DNA of 7,309 bases from JALHTG01 sp964528315 (GTDB taxonomy: Archaea > Thermoproteota > Bathyarchaeia > 40CM-2-53-6 > JALHTG01): contig CAZGRO010000073.1 of assembly GCA_964528315.1 (NCBI GenBank), positions 1 through 7,309 of the forward strand, given 5' to 3'. The position numbers were made by a program, and so were the translations under genes. Positions 6,039-7,309 of the stretch are shown here, in pieces. Under the pieces are notes generated by a model. It ran no database searches and was not told where the DNA came from. It saw only the letters and a list, made by a program, of their open reading frames with translations. How positions within the stretch are numbered: the first letter of the stretch is position 1; every line of letters starts with the position of its first letter.

Positions 6039-6077
6039 TGAGGGGGGTAGGGAGGTGATATCACCCTCATGATCCCT
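6039..6077 (+). repeat. array motif B2: G-rich tract plus palindrome
   Basis: TGAGGGGGGTAGGGA leads into the perfect palindrome GGTGATATCACC at 6054-6065. The tail CTCATGATCCCT lets the outer AGGG pair as well, so a longer interrupted hairpin is possible. Confidence 0.6.
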
Positions 6078-6156
6078 GCTTCTTCAATCGTTCCACAACG
6101 AGCGCCCCTTGGTCACATTGAAAGCCAAGGCTGAACCACATCACAACCATCGAAAG

Positions 6157-6164
6157 CGATATTA
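6157..6164 (+). promoter_or_regulatory. possible TATA-like box for queT-queC
   Basis: CGATATTA is preceded by a purine-rich GAAAG that could serve as a BRE. A start of transcription about 26 bases on (near 6186) would leave a leader of roughly 70 bases before queT, just enough to contain the hairpin at 6192-6222. Weak match; the rest of 6078-6156 shows nothing. Confidence 0.25.
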
Positions 6165-6191
6165 GCCGGACGGAGAGCCTTCGTTTCTGAA

Positions 6192-6222
6192 GGCGGGTGA
6201 GTGGTCTCCCACCCGTTCCGCC
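6192..6222 (+). promoter_or_regulatory. leader hairpin with two exclusive pairings, candidate regulator of queT
   Basis: CGGGTG at 6194-6199 pairs perfectly with CACCCG at 6210-6215. Alternatively GGCGG at 6192-6196 pairs with CCGCC at 6218-6222. The two share bases 6194-6196, so they cannot both form. The structure lies about 30 bases before the queT start and 20 before its Shine-Dalgarno. It does not resemble the preQ1 riboswitch classes I know. A switch or attenuator role is inference. Confidence 0.35.
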
Positions 6223-6241
6223 TGATAGAAATCCCGGAGTA

Positions 6242-6247
6242 GGGAGG
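6242..6247 (+). promoter_or_regulatory. Shine-Dalgarno site that decides the queT start
   Basis: GGGAGG lies 7 bases before the GTG at 6255. The ATG two bases earlier (6253) is followed at once by TGA, so the GTG must be the start. Confidence 0.65.
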
Positions 6248-6254
6248 CGTAGAT

Positions 6255-6731
6255 GTGAAGGTAAGTAGTAGAGATCTTTCTCTTGCGGCGGTCTTCGCTG
6301 CGCTTTATGCGGTTCTGGTGTATTTGTTCGCTCCGATATCATTCCAAGCTTTGCAGTTCAGAGTTGCCGGCGTGTTGAGGCCAGGTATTGCTAAGAAATG
6401 GGTGCTGGCGGTTGGCTATGCTGTTGGAGTGGTCGTTGGTAACGTTTTCAGTCCTTTCGCTGGACCGTACGAATTTGTCTTCATGCCAATGGTGAGCTTT
6501 CTCGCCGGAATATTCGGTTATCTGTTGGCTAAACCATTCAAAAGCGACTATTTCATTGCAGGATTTGCTATCGCCACAGTAGTCTCGATAGGTGTGAGTT
6601 GGATGCTGGGCCAGTTGTTCAATCTACCAATGATGGTAAGTCTGCCATACTTGTTTCTCAGCGAACAAATAGTATGCTTCATGGGAGCGCTTCTCTTCAA
6701 ACTCATCGAAACCAGATTCAAGTGGTGGTGA
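6255..6731 (+). CDS. queT: QueT family transporter (substrate-binding membrane subunit for a deazaguanine precursor)
   Basis: The 158-residue, strongly hydrophobic protein has about five transmembrane segments (near 8-26, 49-66, 72-92, 98-118 and 128-150). The QueT signatures are clear: APISF at 26-30, QFRVAGVLRP at 34-43 and NVFSPF at 63-68. Family members are S components of ECF-type importers and are thought to take up queuosine precursors such as preQ0/preQ1. Length is normal for the family. Translation starts at GTG. No ATPase or T component is nearby, so a shared ECF module elsewhere would be needed. The stop is 3 bases before queC, indicating one transcript and probably coupled translation, and this pairing strongly supports a role in supplying deazaguanine. 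Whether the substrate here is preQ0, preQ1 or a free base cannot be read from sequence. Confidence 0.88.
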   Translation: MKVSSRDLSLAAVFAALYAVLVYLFAPISFQALQFRVAGVLRPGIAKKWVLAVGYAVGVVVGNVFSPFAGPYEFVFMPMVSFLAGIFGYLLAKPFKSDYFIAGFAIATVVSIGVSWMLGQLFNLPMMVSLPYLFLSEQIVCFMGALLFKLIETRFKWW

Positions 6732-6734
6732 AAC

Positions 6735-7309
6735 ATGTCGGACCAGGAGCTGTGCGTAGTGGTTCTCAGCGGCGGACCAGACTCCACAACGGTCGCCTAC
6801 TGGGCAAAGAGCCAAGGATACGATGTTCATGCCATAAGCTGCAAGTATGGTCAGATCGCAAAGAAAGAAGTCGAATACGCAGCACGAATCGCGGAGAAAC
6901 TGCAGGTTCCGATCAAAGTAGTTGATCTCTCCTCACTCAAGGACATCTTCACCGGTGTGACTGCGTTATGTGATGAAAGTATTCCGATGGCAGCCAGCTT
7001 CAGTCAACCTATCATTGTTCCATTCAGAAACGCCATTTTCCTTTCCATAGCAGTCTCCTATGCTGTGGGAGTTGGAGCCACAAAGGTCTTGTACGGAGCT
7101 CAAGGTTCAGACGAACCGTACTATCCTGACTGTAGACGAGAGTTCTACAGGTCATTTCAGGCAACTGCGAGATTGGGAACCGAAAGAGACATCGTGATCG
7201 AAGCTCCGTTCATCAACATTCCAAAGTCAGAAACAATCAAGCTGGGGCTGAAACTCGGGGTTCCCTTCGAGCTTACTTGGTCCTGCTACTTGAATGAATC
7301 AAAACACTG
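6735..7309 (+). CDS. queC: 7-cyano-7-deazaguanine (preQ0) synthase QueC, 3' end beyond the window
   Basis: 191 codons plus two bases are visible. The PP-loop ATP-binding motif SGGPDS (residues 12-17) lies at the N-terminus, followed by YGQ, VPFRNAIFLSIAVSYA, GAQGSDEPYYPDCRREF and APFINIPKSETIKLG, all in QueC order. QueC converts 7-carboxy-7-deazaguanine to preQ0 with ATP and ammonia; in archaea preQ0 is inserted into tRNA at G15 on the way to archaeosine. C184 in TWSCY is the first of the four zinc cysteines. The window ends on 'TG', which would fit the next one, so about 30-40 residues are missing. The histidine/aspartate loop reads GAQGSDEPYY instead of the commoner GxHxxDYxxY, suggesting a diverged subgroup. 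It begins at ATG 6735, 3 bases after queT, with GGTGG inside the queT end as a possible ribosome site. Confidence 0.93.
   Translation, partial: MSDQELCVVVLSGGPDSTTVAYWAKSQGYDVHAISCKYGQIAKKEVEYAARIAEKLQVPIKVVDLSSLKDIFTGVTALCDESIPMAASFSQPIIVPFRNAIFLSIAVSYAVGVGATKVLYGAQGSDEPYYPDCRREFYRSFQATARLGTERDIVIEAPFINIPKSETIKLGLKLGVPFELTWSCYLNESKH

Larger units (their letters stand above)
5692..6077. repeat. tandem duplication of a ~200-base non-coding unit with paired G-rich/palindrome motifs
   Basis: Two diverged units lie head to tail. Each carries motif A (5692-5734 and 5883-5917), a spacer, and motif B (5828-5862 and 6039-6077). The A motifs are 189 bases apart centre to centre, the B motifs 211, and the shared spacer segments 210. 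All four motifs follow one plan: a G-rich tract, a dyad of the form GGTG-NNNN-CACC, then a pyrimidine-rich tail usually containing ATGCCT or a near match. Reading frames here are short and of unlikely composition (Gly- and Pro-rich frames arising from the G tracts), so I call it non-coding. It could be a pair of related small RNAs, a cluster of sites for a symmetric DNA-binding protein, or a genomic repeat family. It ends about 180 bases before queT. Confidence 0.75.

Noticed and set aside
5692..6077. CRISPR array
   Set aside because: Only two units of about 200 bases, with diverged, unequal spacers and no short identical repeats.
5692..6077. Archaeal replication origin with ORB boxes
   Set aside because: ORB sites have a dyad followed by a G-string; here the G-string comes first, the dyad differs, and no cdc6/orc1 gene is nearby.
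6192..6222. Known preQ1 riboswitch
   Set aside because: The conserved A-rich tail and C-rich loop of the known preQ1 classes are absent.
6067..6342. 91-residue minus-strand frame over the queT start
   Set aside because: It overlaps a well-supported gene and has a biased composition without any recognisable motif.

Overview
The window looks archaeal. The evidence is a queT-queC pair (deazaguanine transport and synthesis, feeding archaeosine in archaea), a thioredoxin with a charged N-terminal helix of a kind I associate with TACK-group archaea, a RelE-like toxin of the 'DHxEYERRF' type beside a winged-helix protein, and TATA-like boxes about 25 bases before several starts, as in leaderless archaeal mRNAs. 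I would guess a Nitrososphaeria/Bathyarchaeia-type lineage. That is inference, and no rRNA or other marker gene is present to settle it. A run of exactly 100 N at 3863-3962 marks a scaffold join, so this is probably a draft or metagenome assembly.

Layout: (1) 1-423, the 3' end of a + strand gene with a Tyr/Pro/Gln-rich stretch and a small C-terminal domain. (2) 479-1319, a minus-strand cluster: winged-helix putative antitoxin, overlapping RelE/ParE-type toxin, then a doubtful one-helix membrane protein. (3) 1320-1487, a divergent intergenic region with a TATA-like box and two inverted repeats. (4) 1488-1910, thioredoxin. (5) 2064-5546, a likely two-gene unit: a cytosolic metal-dependent amidohydrolase (prolidase/imidazolonepropionase-like) and a secreted, C-terminally membrane-anchored heparinase II/III-type polysaccharide lyase that contains the assembly gap. 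(6) 5547-6254, a 700-base non-coding region holding a striking duplicated array: two diverged ~200-base units, each with two G-rich tracts that run into short palindromes. (7) 6255 to the end, queT and queC, separated by 3 bases; queC runs off the window.

How the genes fit together: queC makes preQ0 from carboxydeazaguanine, and queT probably imports a deazaguanine precursor, so the pair supplies archaeosine (or another 7-deazaguanine) for tRNA. The lyase acts outside the cell on a uronic-acid-containing polymer. The amidohydrolase just upstream may process a cytosolic product, but their link is positional only. The toxin-antitoxin cluster is a typical accessory module and is probably autoregulated.

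The best candidate for something undescribed is the 5692-6077 array. Its four palindromes keep self-complementary centres although the centre bases differ. A 40-base segment shared by the two units differs only by transitions, one pair of which preserves a predicted base pair. A separate hairpin with two mutually exclusive pairings lies just before queT.
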